From contig CAJXJR010000013.1 in assembly GCA_913055155.1 (NCBI GenBank), forward strand, positions 1-64,000: DNA of 64,000 bases, written 5' to 3'. Source of the stretch: an uncultured Erythrobacter sp. (GTDB lineage Bacteria > Pseudomonadota > Alphaproteobacteria > Sphingomonadales > Sphingomonadaceae). Each line of letters opens with the position of its first letter. The first letter of the stretch is position 1. Of this stretch, positions 1 to 9,387 are shown in pieces. The notes under the pieces were generated by a model, which made no database searches, had not been told where the DNA came from, and saw nothing but the letters and a program-made list of their open reading frames with translations. The position numbers and the translations under genes are program-made.

Positions 1-45
1 GATCCCCGCTTCATGAGTGAATATGCCCTGCGCATGCAGGCTTGA
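1..45 (+). CDS. pth: C-terminal tail of a probable peptidyl-tRNA hydrolase (partial)
   Basis: Frame 1 is open from the window edge and ends in TGA at 43-45, giving a 14-residue tail (ending ALRMQA). In many alphaproteobacteria pth lies directly upstream of ychF, and a short FM-x-x-x-ALR-type ending is compatible with Pth. Only the tail is inside the window, so the identity rests mainly on gene order. It could be the end of another gene. Confidence 0.4.
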   Translation, partial: DPRFMSEYALRMQA

Positions 46-181
46 AGAGCCGCCCGCCATAATGCGGCGAGGTTGAAAAGCCGTTTACCGCGATCCGCCG
101 CGTTCCGCGTGCTGGCTTTCCGCAGCCGAGCCGTCTAAGGCGCGGCGCAACACCAAACCTATCGCATGAAGGCACGTAAAT

Positions 182-1282
182 ATGGGATTCCGCTGCGGGA
201 TCGTGGGCCTGCCCAATGTCGGCAAGTCGACCCTTTTCAACGCTCTTACCGAAACGCAGGCCGCGCAGGCCGCGAACTATCCGTTCTGCACGATCGAGCC
301 CAATGTCGGGCAGGTCGCCGTGCCGGATGACCGGCTGGAAAAGATCGCCGCGATCGCCGGCAGCGCAAAGATCATCCACACCCAGCTGTCGTTCGTCGAC
401 ATTGCCGGACTGGTGAAAGGCGCCAGCGCGGGCGAAGGCCTGGGCAACCAGTTCCTGGGCAACATTCGCGAGGTGGACGCCATCGTCCACGTGCTGCGCT
501 GTTTCGAGGACGAAGATATCCAGCACGTCGCCAACAAGGTCGATCCCATCGCCGATGCCGAGGTGGTGGAAACCGAACTGATGCTCGCAGACCTGGAAAG
601 CCTGGAAAAGCGCGTCGACAACGCGGCCAAGCGCGCCACTGCCGGCGACAAGGAAGCCAAGGCGCTGGCCAGCGTGCTGGGACAGGCGCTGGACCTGCTG
701 CGCGACGGCAAGCCTGCACGCCTGACCGAACCCAAGGACGACGAGGAAGCGCGGCTGTTCCGCCAGGCACAGCTGCTGACCGCCAAGCCGGTGCTGTACG
801 TGTGCAACGTGGCAGAGGAAGACGCCGCGACCGGCAATGCCCTGTCGGAACAAGTGTTCGAGAAGGCGAAGGCCGAAGGCGCTGAGGCCGTGGTGGTATC
901 GGCCGCGATCGAGGCCGAGCTGGTCGGCATGGACCCGGAAGAGCGCACGGAATACCTCGCCGAACTGGGGCTGGAGGAAAGCGGCCTCGCGCGTGTTATC
1001 CGCGCCGGTTACCAGCTGCTGGACCTGAAGACCTTCTTCACCTGTGGCCCCAAGGAAGCGCGTGCGTGGACCACGCCCGGCTCTGCCAAGGCCCCGCAGG
1101 CAGCGGGCGAGATCCACACCGATTTCGAAAAGGGCTTCATCCGCGCCGAAACCATCGCCTACCAGGATTACGTGGCGCTGGGCGGCGAAGCGGGCGCGCG
1201 CGAGGCGGGCAAGCTGCGCCAGGAGGGCAAGGAATACCTTGTCCAGGATGGCGACGTGATGCTGTTCAAGTTCAACGTCTAG
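182..1282 (+). CDS. ychF: Redox-regulated ATPase YchF (Obg family)
   Basis: Encodes 366 aa, the usual YchF length. YchF is a ribosome-associated P-loop ATPase of the Obg family, involved in translation and stress responses. The P-loop GLPNVGKST is near residue 9. The usual NKxD specificity motif of GTPases is replaced by the N-V-A-E type near residue 209, which is characteristic of YchF and explains its ATP preference. The last ~85 residues form the TGS domain. The gene follows the probable pth tail by 136 bp and ends just before a strong hairpin at 1303-1336. The assignment is firm. Confidence 0.97.
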   Translation: MGFRCGIVGLPNVGKSTLFNALTETQAAQAANYPFCTIEPNVGQVAVPDDRLEKIAAIAGSAKIIHTQLSFVDIAGLVKGASAGEGLGNQFLGNIREVDAIVHVLRCFEDEDIQHVANKVDPIADAEVVETELMLADLESLEKRVDNAAKRATAGDKEAKALASVLGQALDLLRDGKPARLTEPKDDEEARLFRQAQLLTAKPVLYVCNVAEEDAATGNALSEQVFEKAKAEGAEAVVVSAAIEAELVGMDPEERTEYLAELGLEESGLARVIRAGYQLLDLKTFFTCGPKEARAWTTPGSAKAPQAAGEIHTDFEKGFIRAETIAYQDYVALGGEAGAREAGKLRQEGKEYLVQDGDVMLFKFNV

Positions 1283-1302
1283 ACGACCGGTACGGCAAAA
1301 GA

Positions 1303-1336
1303 AAACGGCGCGGAAACCGATGTTTCCGCGCCGTTT
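1303..1336. terminator. Bidirectional terminator between ychF and the TPR-like gene
   Basis: A perfect 15-bp inverted repeat (1303-1317 and 1322-1336) has a 4-base CGAT loop. It is flanked by an A-rich stretch on the left and TTTCTG on the right. It sits between two convergent genes and can serve both. Confidence 0.85.
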
Positions 1337-1360
1337 CTGTGACTGTTGGCTTCGTGATGC

Positions 1361-2623
1361 TTACATCAGCGAAGCGGCATAGGCGGCCCACATGCGGGCA
1401 ATCGGGCTGCGCGCGCCGTCGATCATGCCGAAGGTATCCACGGCAGCGGCGTAGTTGCCCTGCTCGGTCTGGGTGATGCCGATGCGGGTGTGGGCGGTGT
1501 TGGCGTCCGCACCCTTTTCCAGAGCGAGGCGATACATGCCTTCGGCGCGGGCGAAGTCACCCAGCGAATAGAGCACGTCGGCAGCGGCCATGGCGTCGAT
1601 CGAGTCGCCCGACTCGCCGTCGGCGACGATGCCGTCGATGCCGTTGCGGTCCTGCGGGGCGCGCATGTCGGCGATGCCCTTCACCTCGGTGTAGTAGGGA
1701 TCGTCGGCTTCGAACTCGCCGGCGGCCAGGCCGGCGGCCAGGACGTCCTGCACTTCGTTCGACATCACGCGCGGATCGAGGTCTTCGATGTAGCGAATGA
1801 ATTCCGAACGCTGGGTCATCGAATCGGTTGCGCGCATCAGGCGGTACATATCGACCCGGATGGCGGTGTCGAATTCGTACAGCGCGTTGATGACCTGGAG
1901 CGTGTTCACCCAGTTGGTCTGCGTCGGGTAGTGCTTCACCAGCGTTTCGGACGTGGCGAGCGCCTGCTCGTTCATGTCGTTGTCGTAAGTGCGCTGAAGC
2001 GTGCTCAGCAGCCAGTTCTCGCGCGGCGCGGTGCCGGCGGCTTCGGCTTCACTGACGGCCTGCATGACGGTGTCATAGGCGGCCTGGATATTGCCTTCGC
2101 GGTCATAGGTTTCCGCGATTAGGGCGACGATATCGGCCTGCGGGTCGCTGTACCCGGCGGCAATCGCCGCGTTGAAGGCTTCACGGGCGGCGGGGTAGTC
2201 TTCGGCGTTGAAGGCCAGGCTGCCGACGAACCAGTTGAACTGGCCCACCTGCTCGGGCGCGACAAGGCCGCTTTCGAGCATCATTTCCAGGCCCTGGCGC
2301 TGCAGCGCGGGGTCGGAAAGGTTATTGCCGATGTTCAGGATCAGGTTGCCCGCGATCTGGCGGTCGTTCTCGTTCTCGATGGCGGCGACCACGGAGGGTA
2401 TCGCATCGCGCGCGCCCTCGTAGTTGGCGGGCTCTGCATTGACCATTTCGGCAACCGGCGCGAAGGCTTCGGCAAATCCGCGCGAGTTCTGCGCATAGGC
2501 GGCATCCGAGGTGATGGCAGTCGAGCCGATGGCCACACCGCCGGCAAGGGCGATGGCCATGGCGAAGCCGGCGACGGTTCCGCGAATGGATTTGCTGCGA
2601 GTGGGGCGGAAGGCACGAAGCAT
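1361..2623 (-). CDS. Secreted TPR-like protein of unknown function
   Basis: Encodes 420 aa. The start is placed at the ATG at 2623 because a good AGGAGAG site precedes it; an ATG 78 bp further upstream would add an unlikely leader. Residues 1-45 form a signal peptide (basic N-terminus, hydrophobic core, AYAQ-type cleavage site), so the product is probably periplasmic or secreted. The rest is helical with TPR-like repeats, clearest near the C-terminus (a Y-S-L-G-D-F-A-R-A-E type repeat, then Q-G-N-Y-A-A-A). Proteins of this kind occur in sphingomonads without an assigned role. It is convergent with ychF and divergent from gyrA. No catalytic motif is visible. Confidence 0.8.
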   Translation of the reverse strand: MLRAFRPTRSKSIRGTVAGFAMAIALAGGVAIGSTAITSDAAYAQNSRGFAEAFAPVAEMVNAEPANYEGARDAIPSVVAAIENENDRQIAGNLILNIGNNLSDPALQRQGLEMMLESGLVAPEQVGQFNWFVGSLAFNAEDYPAAREAFNAAIAAGYSDPQADIVALIAETYDREGNIQAAYDTVMQAVSEAEAAGTAPRENWLLSTLQRTYDNDMNEQALATSETLVKHYPTQTNWVNTLQVINALYEFDTAIRVDMYRLMRATDSMTQRSEFIRYIEDLDPRVMSNEVQDVLAAGLAAGEFEADDPYYTEVKGIADMRAPQDRNGIDGIVADGESGDSIDAMAAADVLYSLGDFARAEGMYRLALEKGADANTAHTRIGITQTEQGNYAAAVDTFGMIDGARSPIARMWAAYAASLM

Positions 2624-2903
2624 AGTGGTAATCTCTCCTGGTAAGTCTTGGCAGGCAGCGTCCCGGCTGCCCGTCGTTCCCGGTGGTGGCCTCATGCACA
2701 CTACGACCGAGATTGCAAATGTGTCCTACAATTCGGGCGCTGAATGGCGTTTTAACGGGATAAGACGCCTAAATTCATTTTCGCCTGCGTGAGATGTGGA
2801 AAAATGGCGGTTTCAAGAGGGTTTTAGGCTGCGTTCTATGGTGCCCCAGCGCCCCCTTCCCTACATTGGCTGGCAACCAGAACGATAATGGAATGACAGC
2901 TCT

Positions 2904-5741
2904 GTGAGCGACGAGACCGAAACTCTTGGCGCGCCGGAAAATCCCGGCGAATTCGAACGCATCGACATCGTCGAGGAAATGAAGACGAGCTACCTCGATT
3001 ACGCGATGAGCGTGATCGTCAGCCGCGCGCTTCCCGACGTTCGCGACGGGTTGAAACCCGTCCACCGCCGCATCCTCTATGCCGCCCAGGTCGGCGGCTA
3101 CACTTCGACAAAGCCCTATCGCAAATCGGCAAAGATCGTCGGCGAAGTGATGGGTTCCTACCACCCGCACGGCGACAGCGCGATCTACGACGCGCTGGCG
3201 CGCATGGTGCAGCCGTGGTCGCTGCGCCTGCCGCTGATCGACGGCCAGGGCAATTTCGGCAGCATGGACCCCGATCCCCCAGCGGCCATGCGCTATACCG
3301 AAAGCCGCCTGGCCAAGGCGGCGGACCCGCTGCTGAGCGATCTCGACAAGGACACCGTCGATTTCGTCGACAACTATGATGGATCGGAGAAAGAGCCTTC
3401 GGTCCTGCCCGCGCGCTTCCCCAACCTTCTGGTGAACGGCGCGGGCGGCATCGCGGTGGGCATGGCCACCAATATCCCGCCGCACAACCTGGGCGAAGTG
3501 ATCGACGGCTGCTTTGCTTACATGGACGATCCGGGAATCACGGCAGAACAGCTGCACGAGATCATTCCCGGCCCCGATTTCCCCACCGGTCCGCTGATCC
3601 TGGGCAAGAGCGGCGCGCGCTCTGCCTACACCACGGGCCGCGGCTCCATCCTGATGCGCAGCCGGCACGAGATCGAGACCGGCAAGAACGATCGCCAGTC
3701 GATCGTGCTGACTTCCATCCCCTACCAGGTGGGCAAGGCCGGGCTGGTGGAAAAGATCGCCGATGCCGCCAAGGAAAAGCGGATCGAGGGCATTTCCGAC
3801 ATTCGCGACGAGTCGAGCCGCGCCGGCGTGCGGGTGGTGATCGAGCTGAAGCGCGATGCCACGCCCGATGTGGTGCTGAACCAGCTGTGGCGACACACGC
3901 CCGCACAGGCGAGCTTTCCCGCCAACATGCTGGCCATTCGCGGTGGTCGCCCCGAAACGCTGGACCTGCGTGACATCATCGCCAGCTTCATTTCCTTCCG
4001 CGAACAGGTCATCACCCGGCGCACCAAGTTCGAACTGAACAAGGCGCGCGACCGGGCACATGTCTTGCTGGGCCTGGTCGTGGCTGTCTCCAACCTCGAC
4101 GAGGTGGTGGCGATGATCCGCGGATCGTCAAACCCGCAGATCGCGCGCGAAAAGCTGCTGGCCAAGGAATGGCCCATCGGCGACATTGCGCAATACATTC
4201 GCCTGGTGGAAGCCATCGAGCCCACGGCGGACGAAGCCGGCGGCACCTACCAGCTTTCCGAACGTCAGGTGAAAGCCATCCTCGACCTGCGCCTGCACCG
4301 CCTGACGGCGCTGGGCCGCGACGAGATCGGCGACGAGCTGAAAGAGCTGGCCGACAAGATCGAGTACTACCTCTCTATCCTGGCCGACCGTGCGAAGCTG
4401 TACGGCGTGATGCGCGAGGAACTGCAGGAAGTGCGCGACCAATTCGCCACGCCGCGCGTATCCGAAATCGCGCCGGCGTGGGATGGCCTTGAAGACGAGG
4501 ACCTGATCGAGCGGGAGGACATGGTCGTCACCGTCACCCACGGCGGTTACATCAAGCGCACTCCGCTCGATACCTTCCGCGCCCAGCGCCACGGCGGCAA
4601 GGGCCGCAGCGGGATGGCGACTAAGGACGAGGATGCCGTCGTCGAAATGTTCGTAACATCGACGCACAACCCCGTGTTGTTCTTCACCAATACCGGTCGT
4701 GTCTATCGCCTGAAGGTGTGGAAGCTGCCCGAAGGCGGGCCGCAGACCAAGGGTCGCCCGATGGTGAACCTGCTGCCGCTGGGGGACGAGGAACGCGTCA
4801 CCAATGTGCTGCCCCTGCCCGAAGACGAGAACGAGTGGGACGCGCTCAACATCGTCTTCGCCACCGAACAGGGCATGGTGCGGCGCAATTCGATGGACGC
4901 TTTCACCAACGTTCCGTCGAACGGCAAGTATGCGATGGGCTTTGTCGAAGGCAGCGGAGACCGCCTGATCGGCGTGCGCCTGCTGAACGAGAGCCAGGAA
5001 GTGTTTATCGCCTCAGACGCAGGGAAAGCGATCCGCTTTGCCGCCACCGACGCGCGCGAGACCAAGAGCCGCACCGGCATCGGTGTGCGCGGCATGGCGT
5101 TGAAGGATGATGCCAAGGTCGTCTCTTTGGCCATTCTCGACGCGCTCGATGCCGATGCCGAAACGCGTGAGGCCTACCTACGCGCGGCGGCGTGGAAGAA
5201 CAACGACCAGCAGCACACCCTGCCGCCGGACGTTGTGACGCAGATGGAAGAGGAAGAGGAGTTCATCCTCACCATCACCGCCAACGGATACGGCAAGATT
5301 TCCAGCGCCTACGAATACCGCACCATCGGGCGCGGCGGCATGGGCCTGACCAACATCGGCACCCCCAGCAACGAGGATCGCAACGGACCGGTGGTCGCCA
5401 GCTTCCCCGTGCGCCACGGCATGCAGCTTATGCTGGTGACCGACCAGGCCAAGCTGATCCGCCTGCCGATCCGTTTCCGCCACCTGATCGAAGGCGGCTT
5501 CGAGAACCACGAAGGTTTCTCCATCATCGGTCGCGGTTCGTCCGGCGTGCGGGTGTTCAATGTCTCCAAGGGCGAAAAGATCGTCGGCGCCGCGCGCATC
5601 GACGAGGAAGAAGCGCCCGAGAACGACGCCGAGGAAGCCGTGGTCGAGGAAATGGTCGAACGCCGCGGTGGCGGCGATGAGACCACGCCGCACACGACGC
5701 TGGACCGGGATGACAATATCGAGGGTGACGGGGAGGAGTGA
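2904..5741 (+). CDS. gyrA: DNA gyrase subunit A
   Basis: Encodes 945 aa with a GTG start; the two ATGs just upstream run quickly into stops. It is the DNA breakage-reunion subunit of gyrase, working with GyrB to introduce negative supercoils. The catalytic tyrosine is Y131 (in A-M-R-Y-T-E-S). The quinolone-determining region [10 protein letters not shown] (residues 87-96) keeps Ser92 and Asp96, matching E. coli S83 and D87, so no common resistance change is visible. The GyrA box is QRHGGKG near residue 562. The protein is longer than E. coli GyrA (875 aa) because of an acidic insertion near residues 750-795, seen in other alphaproteobacteria, and an acidic tail. Confidence 0.98.
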   Translation: MSDETETLGAPENPGEFERIDIVEEMKTSYLDYAMSVIVSRALPDVRDGLKPVHRRILYAAQVGGYTSTKPYRKSAKIVGEVMGSYHPHGDSAIYDALARMVQPWSLRLPLIDGQGNFGSMDPDPPAAMRYTESRLAKAADPLLSDLDKDTVDFVDNYDGSEKEPSVLPARFPNLLVNGAGGIAVGMATNIPPHNLGEVIDGCFAYMDDPGITAEQLHEIIPGPDFPTGPLILGKSGARSAYTTGRGSILMRSRHEIETGKNDRQSIVLTSIPYQVGKAGLVEKIADAAKEKRIEGISDIRDESSRAGVRVVIELKRDATPDVVLNQLWRHTPAQASFPANMLAIRGGRPETLDLRDIIASFISFREQVITRRTKFELNKARDRAHVLLGLVVAVSNLDEVVAMIRGSSNPQIAREKLLAKEWPIGDIAQYIRLVEAIEPTADEAGGTYQLSERQVKAILDLRLHRLTALGRDEIGDELKELADKIEYYLSILADRAKLYGVMREELQEVRDQFATPRVSEIAPAWDGLEDEDLIEREDMVVTVTHGGYIKRTPLDTFRAQRHGGKGRSGMATKDEDAVVEMFVTSTHNPVLFFTNTGRVYRLKVWKLPEGGPQTKGRPMVNLLPLGDEERVTNVLPLPEDENEWDALNIVFATEQGMVRRNSMDAFTNVPSNGKYAMGFVEGSGDRLIGVRLLNESQEVFIASDAGKAIRFAATDARETKSRTGIGVRGMALKDDAKVVSLAILDALDADAETREAYLRAAAWKNNDQQHTLPPDVVTQMEEEEEFILTITANGYGKISSAYEYRTIGRGGMGLTNIGTPSNEDRNGPVVASFPVRHGMQLMLVTDQAKLIRLPIRFRHLIEGGFENHEGFSIIGRGSSGVRVFNVSKGEKIVGAARIDEEEAPENDAEEAVVEEMVERRGGGDETTPHTTLDRDDNIEGDGEE

Positions 5742-5938
5742 TGCGTCTTTCGCGCGTCACATTCCTTCAGCTTTTGGTTGCATGTGAGCTAAGTTTGTTG
5801 TTGGTCATCCTCGCAGATGAGGATATCAGATCAACCGATAACTTCTTGGTATTGCTGCCGCTATCACTCGTATGTGCAGCAGTGTTTGCCAGTCTTGCGA
5901 GGCTTGCCATTCGCTTCTTCGCAGGAATGAAGGGATAG
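5741..5938 (+). CDS. Small two-helix membrane protein, unknown
   Basis: Encodes 65 aa from the ATG at 5741, which shares one base with the gyrA stop (TGATG) and follows a strong GGGGAGGAG site. A GTG at 5738 is an alternative. Two hydrophobic segments (residues ~7-25 and ~33-57) suggest an inner-membrane hairpin. Base composition is visibly lower in GC than gyrA and the genes after it, and codon use is less biased, so the gene may be recent or fast-evolving. No family is recognised. The coupling with gyrA is the main support that it is real. Confidence 0.55.
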   Translation: MRLSRVTFLQLLVACELSLLLVILADEDIRSTDNFLVLLPLSLVCAAVFASLARLAIRFFAGMKG

Positions 5939-5960
5939 CGGAACAAGGGGCGCGCGCCAC

Positions 5961-6647
5961 TCAATCCTCCCGGCTATGCACCACCCGCAATTCGGGGTTC
6001 CGTTTCCGCATGGTCGTCACCACGCCCACGGTAATCAGGAACTGGCCGAGGTAGTAGATTGGCCACACGAGGTATCCCGGCACCGGGCTGCCCGATAGCG
6101 GGCCCATCTCGGCGAAAATCAGCAGGTCGGACACCATGAACAGCAGCGCGCCCGCAGCCACGCGCCAGCGCGGGAAGTCGCTCATCCACGCGCTCGCTGC
6201 CATCAGGCTTAGCGCCACGGCATAGACCGCTACCAGCCACGCGATGTCGCGGTCGTAGGGCAGGAAATAGCCGATCAGCGGCGGCAGGATCAGGATTGCG
6301 AGGAAGGCCCAGTTGTCCTTTCCGTGCAAGGGCCCGCGAGAGTGCTTCACGAACACCGACACCGCGATCATGTGAAACACGAAGAAAACCGCCGCGCCCA
6401 CACGCAGGTCGAACTCTATCGCCATGTCCGCCAGCGCCGCCACGGCCATGGCCAGCGCCAGCCGGTGCGAATCCCCGCTCTGGTGCCGCAGCCAGGCATA
6501 AATCGCCAGGAACCCGACGCCGAAACCCTTCAGCGGGATCAGGTACAATTCGGGCAGGTCCGTCGCCTGCAGATAATAGAATAAGAGCGCTGCAACGACG
6601 CTGAGCAGCAGGAACGGACGCTTCTGGGCCAGGGCGCGATGAGGCAT
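5961..6647 (-). CDS. YhhN-family membrane protein (lysoplasmalogenase-like)
   Basis: Encodes 228 aa with about eight hydrophobic segments spread over its length. The pattern (a D-M-x-x-E-F-type acidic site after helix 3, an S-D-L-L-I-F segment and a Y-Y-L-G-Q-x-L-I motif in the last helices) matches the YhhN/TMEM86 family. Characterised members hydrolyse the vinyl-ether bond of lysoplasmalogens; in bacteria the physiological substrate is usually unknown. It is divergent from trmFO with 63 bp between the starts. Confidence 0.85.
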   Translation of the reverse strand: MPHRALAQKRPFLLLSVVAALLFYYLQATDLPELYLIPLKGFGVGFLAIYAWLRHQSGDSHRLALAMAVAALADMAIEFDLRVGAAVFFVFHMIAVSVFVKHSRGPLHGKDNWAFLAILILPPLIGYFLPYDRDIAWLVAVYAVALSLMAASAWMSDFPRWRVAAGALLFMVSDLLIFAEMGPLSGSPVPGYLVWPIYYLGQFLITVGVVTTMRKRNPELRVVHSRED

Positions 6648-6710
6648 TGCCTCGGACTAGCGCGAGCTTCGCATTTGCGCCAGCGCGCGGAGCACCTTAT
6701 CTGCGCCCCA

Positions 6711-8078
6711 ATGACACATCAGGTTCACATTATCGGCGGCGGCCTCGCAGGCAGCGAGGCGGCGTGGCAGCTGGCCCGGCGCGGCGTGAAGGTGCGGCTG
6801 TCGGAAATGCGCGGCGGCGGCGGCAAAACCGATGCCCACCAGACCGACGGGCTGGCAGAGCTGGTCTGCTCCAACTCCTTCCGATCTGACGATGACGAGA
6901 AGAACGCCGTCGGCCTGCTGCATCACGAAATGCGGCGGCTCGATTCCATCATCATGGCCGCAGGCGAGATCGCGCGCGTGCCCGCCGGCAGCGCCATGGC
7001 GGTGGACCGCGACGTGTTCTCAGAAGAGGTACAGAAACGCCTTGAAGCACACCCGAACATCGAGATCGTGCGCGAGAAGGTGGACCAACTGCCCGGTGAA
7101 GGCCTGACCATCGTCGCCACCGGCCCGCTGACCGCGGCGAGCCTGGCGCAGTCCATCGTCAAGGCGACCGGCGAAGATCGCCTCGCCTTCTTCGATGCCA
7201 TTGCGCCGATCGTCTATCGCGATTCCATCGACATGTCGAAAGCCTGGATCCAGTCGCGCTGGAACAAGACCACGGCCGCGAGCAACGAAGACGGCGACTA
7301 CATCAACTGCCCGATGACGAAGGAGCAGTACGAGGCCTTCGTGCAGGGCCTGCTCGACGCCGAAAAGGGCGATTTCAAGGAGTGGGAAGCCGACACGCCC
7401 TATTTCGACGGCTGCATGCCGATCGAGGTGATGGCCGAGCGGGGGCTGGAAACGCTGCGCTACGGCCCGATGAAGGGTGTGGGGCTGGATAATCCGCACG
7501 ACCGCACCGAGGAGCATCCGCAGGGCTGCTGGCCCTATGCCGTGGTGCAGCTGCGGCAGGATAACAAGCTGGGCACCCTGTGGAACATGGTCGGTTTCCA
7601 GACCAAGATGAAATACGGCGCGCAGGTAGAGCTGTTTCGCACCATTCCGGGGCTGGAGAATGCCGAATTCGCGCGCCTTGGCGGCATGCACCGCAACACC
7701 TTCATCAACTCGCCCGAACTGCTGGACCGCCAGCTGCGCCTGAAGAGCGCACCGCACATCCGCTTTGCCGGGCAGGTAACAGGGTGCGAGGGCTATGTCG
7801 AAAGCAGCGCCGTGGGCCTACTGGCAGGCATGATGGCGGCCAGCGAACTGGAGGGCGAAGCCTGGACGCCGCCCCCTGCCACCACCGCCATGGGCGCGCT
7901 GCTGAGCCACATTACCGGCGATGCCGATGCCAACCACTTCCAGCCGATGAACGTCAACTTCGGCCTGTTCCCACCGCTTCACGACGTGAAGAAGAAACAG
8001 CGCAAGGAAGCCTATACAAGCCGCGCCAAGGCCGATTTCGGGGAATGGCTGGCAGGGCTGGAGGCCGTTCCCGCCTGA
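6711..8078 (+). CDS. trmFO: FADH2-oxidising tRNA (uracil-54-C5) methyltransferase TrmFO
   Basis: Encodes 455 aa from the ATG at 6711; the frame stays open upstream, but the conserved N-terminus begins here. TrmFO makes ribothymidine at position 54 of tRNA using methylenetetrahydrofolate and FADH2. The FAD-binding G-G-G-L-A-G-S-E motif starts at about residue 8. It is followed by the family signatures around [14 protein letters not shown] and the P-M-T-K-E-Q-Y block. The C-terminus keeps the A-M-G-A-L and [13 protein letters not shown] blocks. It converges with the EF-hand gene, with 4 bp between them. Confidence 0.97.
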   Translation: MTHQVHIIGGGLAGSEAAWQLARRGVKVRLSEMRGGGGKTDAHQTDGLAELVCSNSFRSDDDEKNAVGLLHHEMRRLDSIIMAAGEIARVPAGSAMAVDRDVFSEEVQKRLEAHPNIEIVREKVDQLPGEGLTIVATGPLTAASLAQSIVKATGEDRLAFFDAIAPIVYRDSIDMSKAWIQSRWNKTTAASNEDGDYINCPMTKEQYEAFVQGLLDAEKGDFKEWEADTPYFDGCMPIEVMAERGLETLRYGPMKGVGLDNPHDRTEEHPQGCWPYAVVQLRQDNKLGTLWNMVGFQTKMKYGAQVELFRTIPGLENAEFARLGGMHRNTFINSPELLDRQLRLKSAPHIRFAGQVTGCEGYVESSAVGLLAGMMAASELEGEAWTPPPATTAMGALLSHITGDADANHFQPMNVNFGLFPPLHDVKKKQRKEAYTSRAKADFGEWLAGLEAVPA

Positions 8079-8082
8079 CAAG

Positions 8083-8553
8083 TTAGCAATCGCAAGCCGA
8101 ACGCGAAGTCCTGCGCGGCGATGGCGCGCTGGTGGCGAAATCGGCCTGCGTCAGCTCGTTGTTGCCGTCCGCGTCCATCTCCGCGAAACGCGTGCTGGTA
8201 GTGATGGCCCATTCCTCGAACGTCAGCAGGTTGTTGCCGTCGGTATCCAGCCGCCGGAAGACATCGGTGCGGGTCGACAGCATCTCGTTGTGAGTGATCT
8301 TCAGGTCGCAGTTTCGATCGTAGAGGAAGAACCGGCGCTGCTCGCGCGTCAGTTCGCAGGCTTCGGGCGGTTCGGGGCCGGTCAGGTCGCCGACATCGGC
8401 GCTGGGCAGCGCATCCGGATCGACCGCCGCTTCGACAGCTTCCGGCTCGGGCGGGGGCGCGCCCTCTTCCACCTGCGCCCTGCCCTGCATCCGAAACAGG
8501 CCCAGGGCCACCAGCAGCAGGGCGCCGAACGCGCCGAGCATGACTCGGTTCAT
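8083..8553 (-). CDS. Membrane-anchored or secreted EF-hand protein
   Basis: Encodes 156 aa from the ATG at 8553, preceded by AAGGGG; the frame is open further upstream but looks non-coding. Residues 5-20 are hydrophobic (signal peptide or single anchor), followed by a Pro/Glu-rich linker. Three canonical 12-residue EF-hand loops lie at about 79-90 (D-R-N-C-D-L-K-I-T), 103-114 (D-T-D-G-N-N-L-L-T) and 127-138 (D-A-D-G-N-N-E-L-T). Calcium binding in the periplasm is therefore likely. A single cysteine pair (C66 and C82) could form a disulfide. The partner is unknown. Confidence 0.85.
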   Translation of the reverse strand: MNRVMLGAFGALLLVALGLFRMQGRAQVEEGAPPPEPEAVEAAVDPDALPSADVGDLTGPEPPEACELTREQRRFFLYDRNCDLKITHNEMLSTRTDVFRRLDTDGNNLLTFEEWAITTSTRFAEMDADGNNELTQADFATSAPSPRRTSRSACDC

Positions 8554-8584
8554 AGGTATTTCCCCTTGGATACGGGACCTTACG

Positions 8585-9235
8585 CTAACGCCCAAGAATG
8601 CCAAGACGCAAGGCCGTGGCCATGGCTCCCGGTCCATCGAGCAGTTCGCCGGCGCCGCGTCGCAGGGCGCGATGCGACAGGCCGTGCAGGATGGCGAGCG
8701 GGCGCAACGGACGCGGCAGCCGGGGGCGGTTCCAGGGCTGGGCCTGCGCAAGGTCGCGCACCAGGGCTGCTTCCGCCTCGCTCCCGAGGTTGAGCGCGAG
8801 GTCGGCCAGGGCATGTTCGTGCGCGACTTGCCCGGCTTGCCCGGCATTGCCGCTGTGGGCCGCGGCCAGCCCTTGCCAAAGCGCCACGCGGCCAGCGACA
8901 AACCCGTGCACGATGCCCTCGTCCAGATGGTCTGCCAGCAGCCCTTCCCAACCGTCCACCAGCGGCGCCAGCGTGTCCGTCGCCAAACGCCCTTTTCGCA
9001 GCAGCGCCAGCAGCGGTTCGCCCAGCGGCCAGTCCTGCGGATCCTGCGCCAGCCGCTCTCGCCACCACGCCAGCTTCATCTGCGCGATCACCGGTTCTCC
9101 ATCCGTGCGAACAATGCCTGCCAACCGCGCGTCCAGCGCCAGCAGGGCCAGCGTATCTCCCCGCGCCGAAGGCGGGGCATAGGCCAACGCCAGGCGCTGG
9201 GCGAGCGGCAGGGTTTCGACGAGTTCGGCAGACAT
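8585..9235 (-). CDS. Short squalene/phytoene-synthase-like protein
   Basis: Encodes 216 aa from the ATG at 9235 (AAGGGG upstream). The helical pattern with the K-L-A-W-W-R-E-R-L block near residue 55 matches the squalene/phytoene synthase fold, especially the short NDUFAF6-like branch. True synthases are ~280-350 aa and have two aspartate-rich DxxxD motifs binding prenyl diphosphate; I cannot find either here. A role in carotenoid or hopanoid synthesis is therefore not supported. An assembly-factor or non-catalytic role is possible. No carotenoid genes are adjacent. Confidence 0.7.
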   Translation of the reverse strand: MSAELVETLPLAQRLALAYAPPSARGDTLALLALDARLAGIVRTDGEPVIAQMKLAWWRERLAQDPQDWPLGEPLLALLRKGRLATDTLAPLVDGWEGLLADHLDEGIVHGFVAGRVALWQGLAAAHSGNAGQAGQVAHEHALADLALNLGSEAEAALVRDLAQAQPWNRPRLPRPLRPLAILHGLSHRALRRGAGELLDGPGAMATALRLGILGR

Positions 9236-9387
9236 GCTGGCTGCCCCTTCACCCGATAAGAGCGGCGGAGTCAAAGCGCCTGTTCGCCCCCAGGGCAAAC
9301 AGCTTGTTAACCCTGCATGGTTACATCCGTGAAACCACGCATCCTTAAAGAGCCCAAGGTTAGCTGGTTCCAATTTAGGTGTACCCA

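Noticed and set aside
8585-9235. Carotenoid or hopanoid biosynthesis gene
   Set aside because: The protein is too short, lacks both aspartate-rich motifs, and no pathway genes are adjacent.
9306-9325. CtrA site ahead of the pilus cluster (TTAACC and GGTTA near 9306-9322)
   Set aside because: The spacing does not fit TTAA-N7-TTAA and the octamer TTAACCAT is incomplete.
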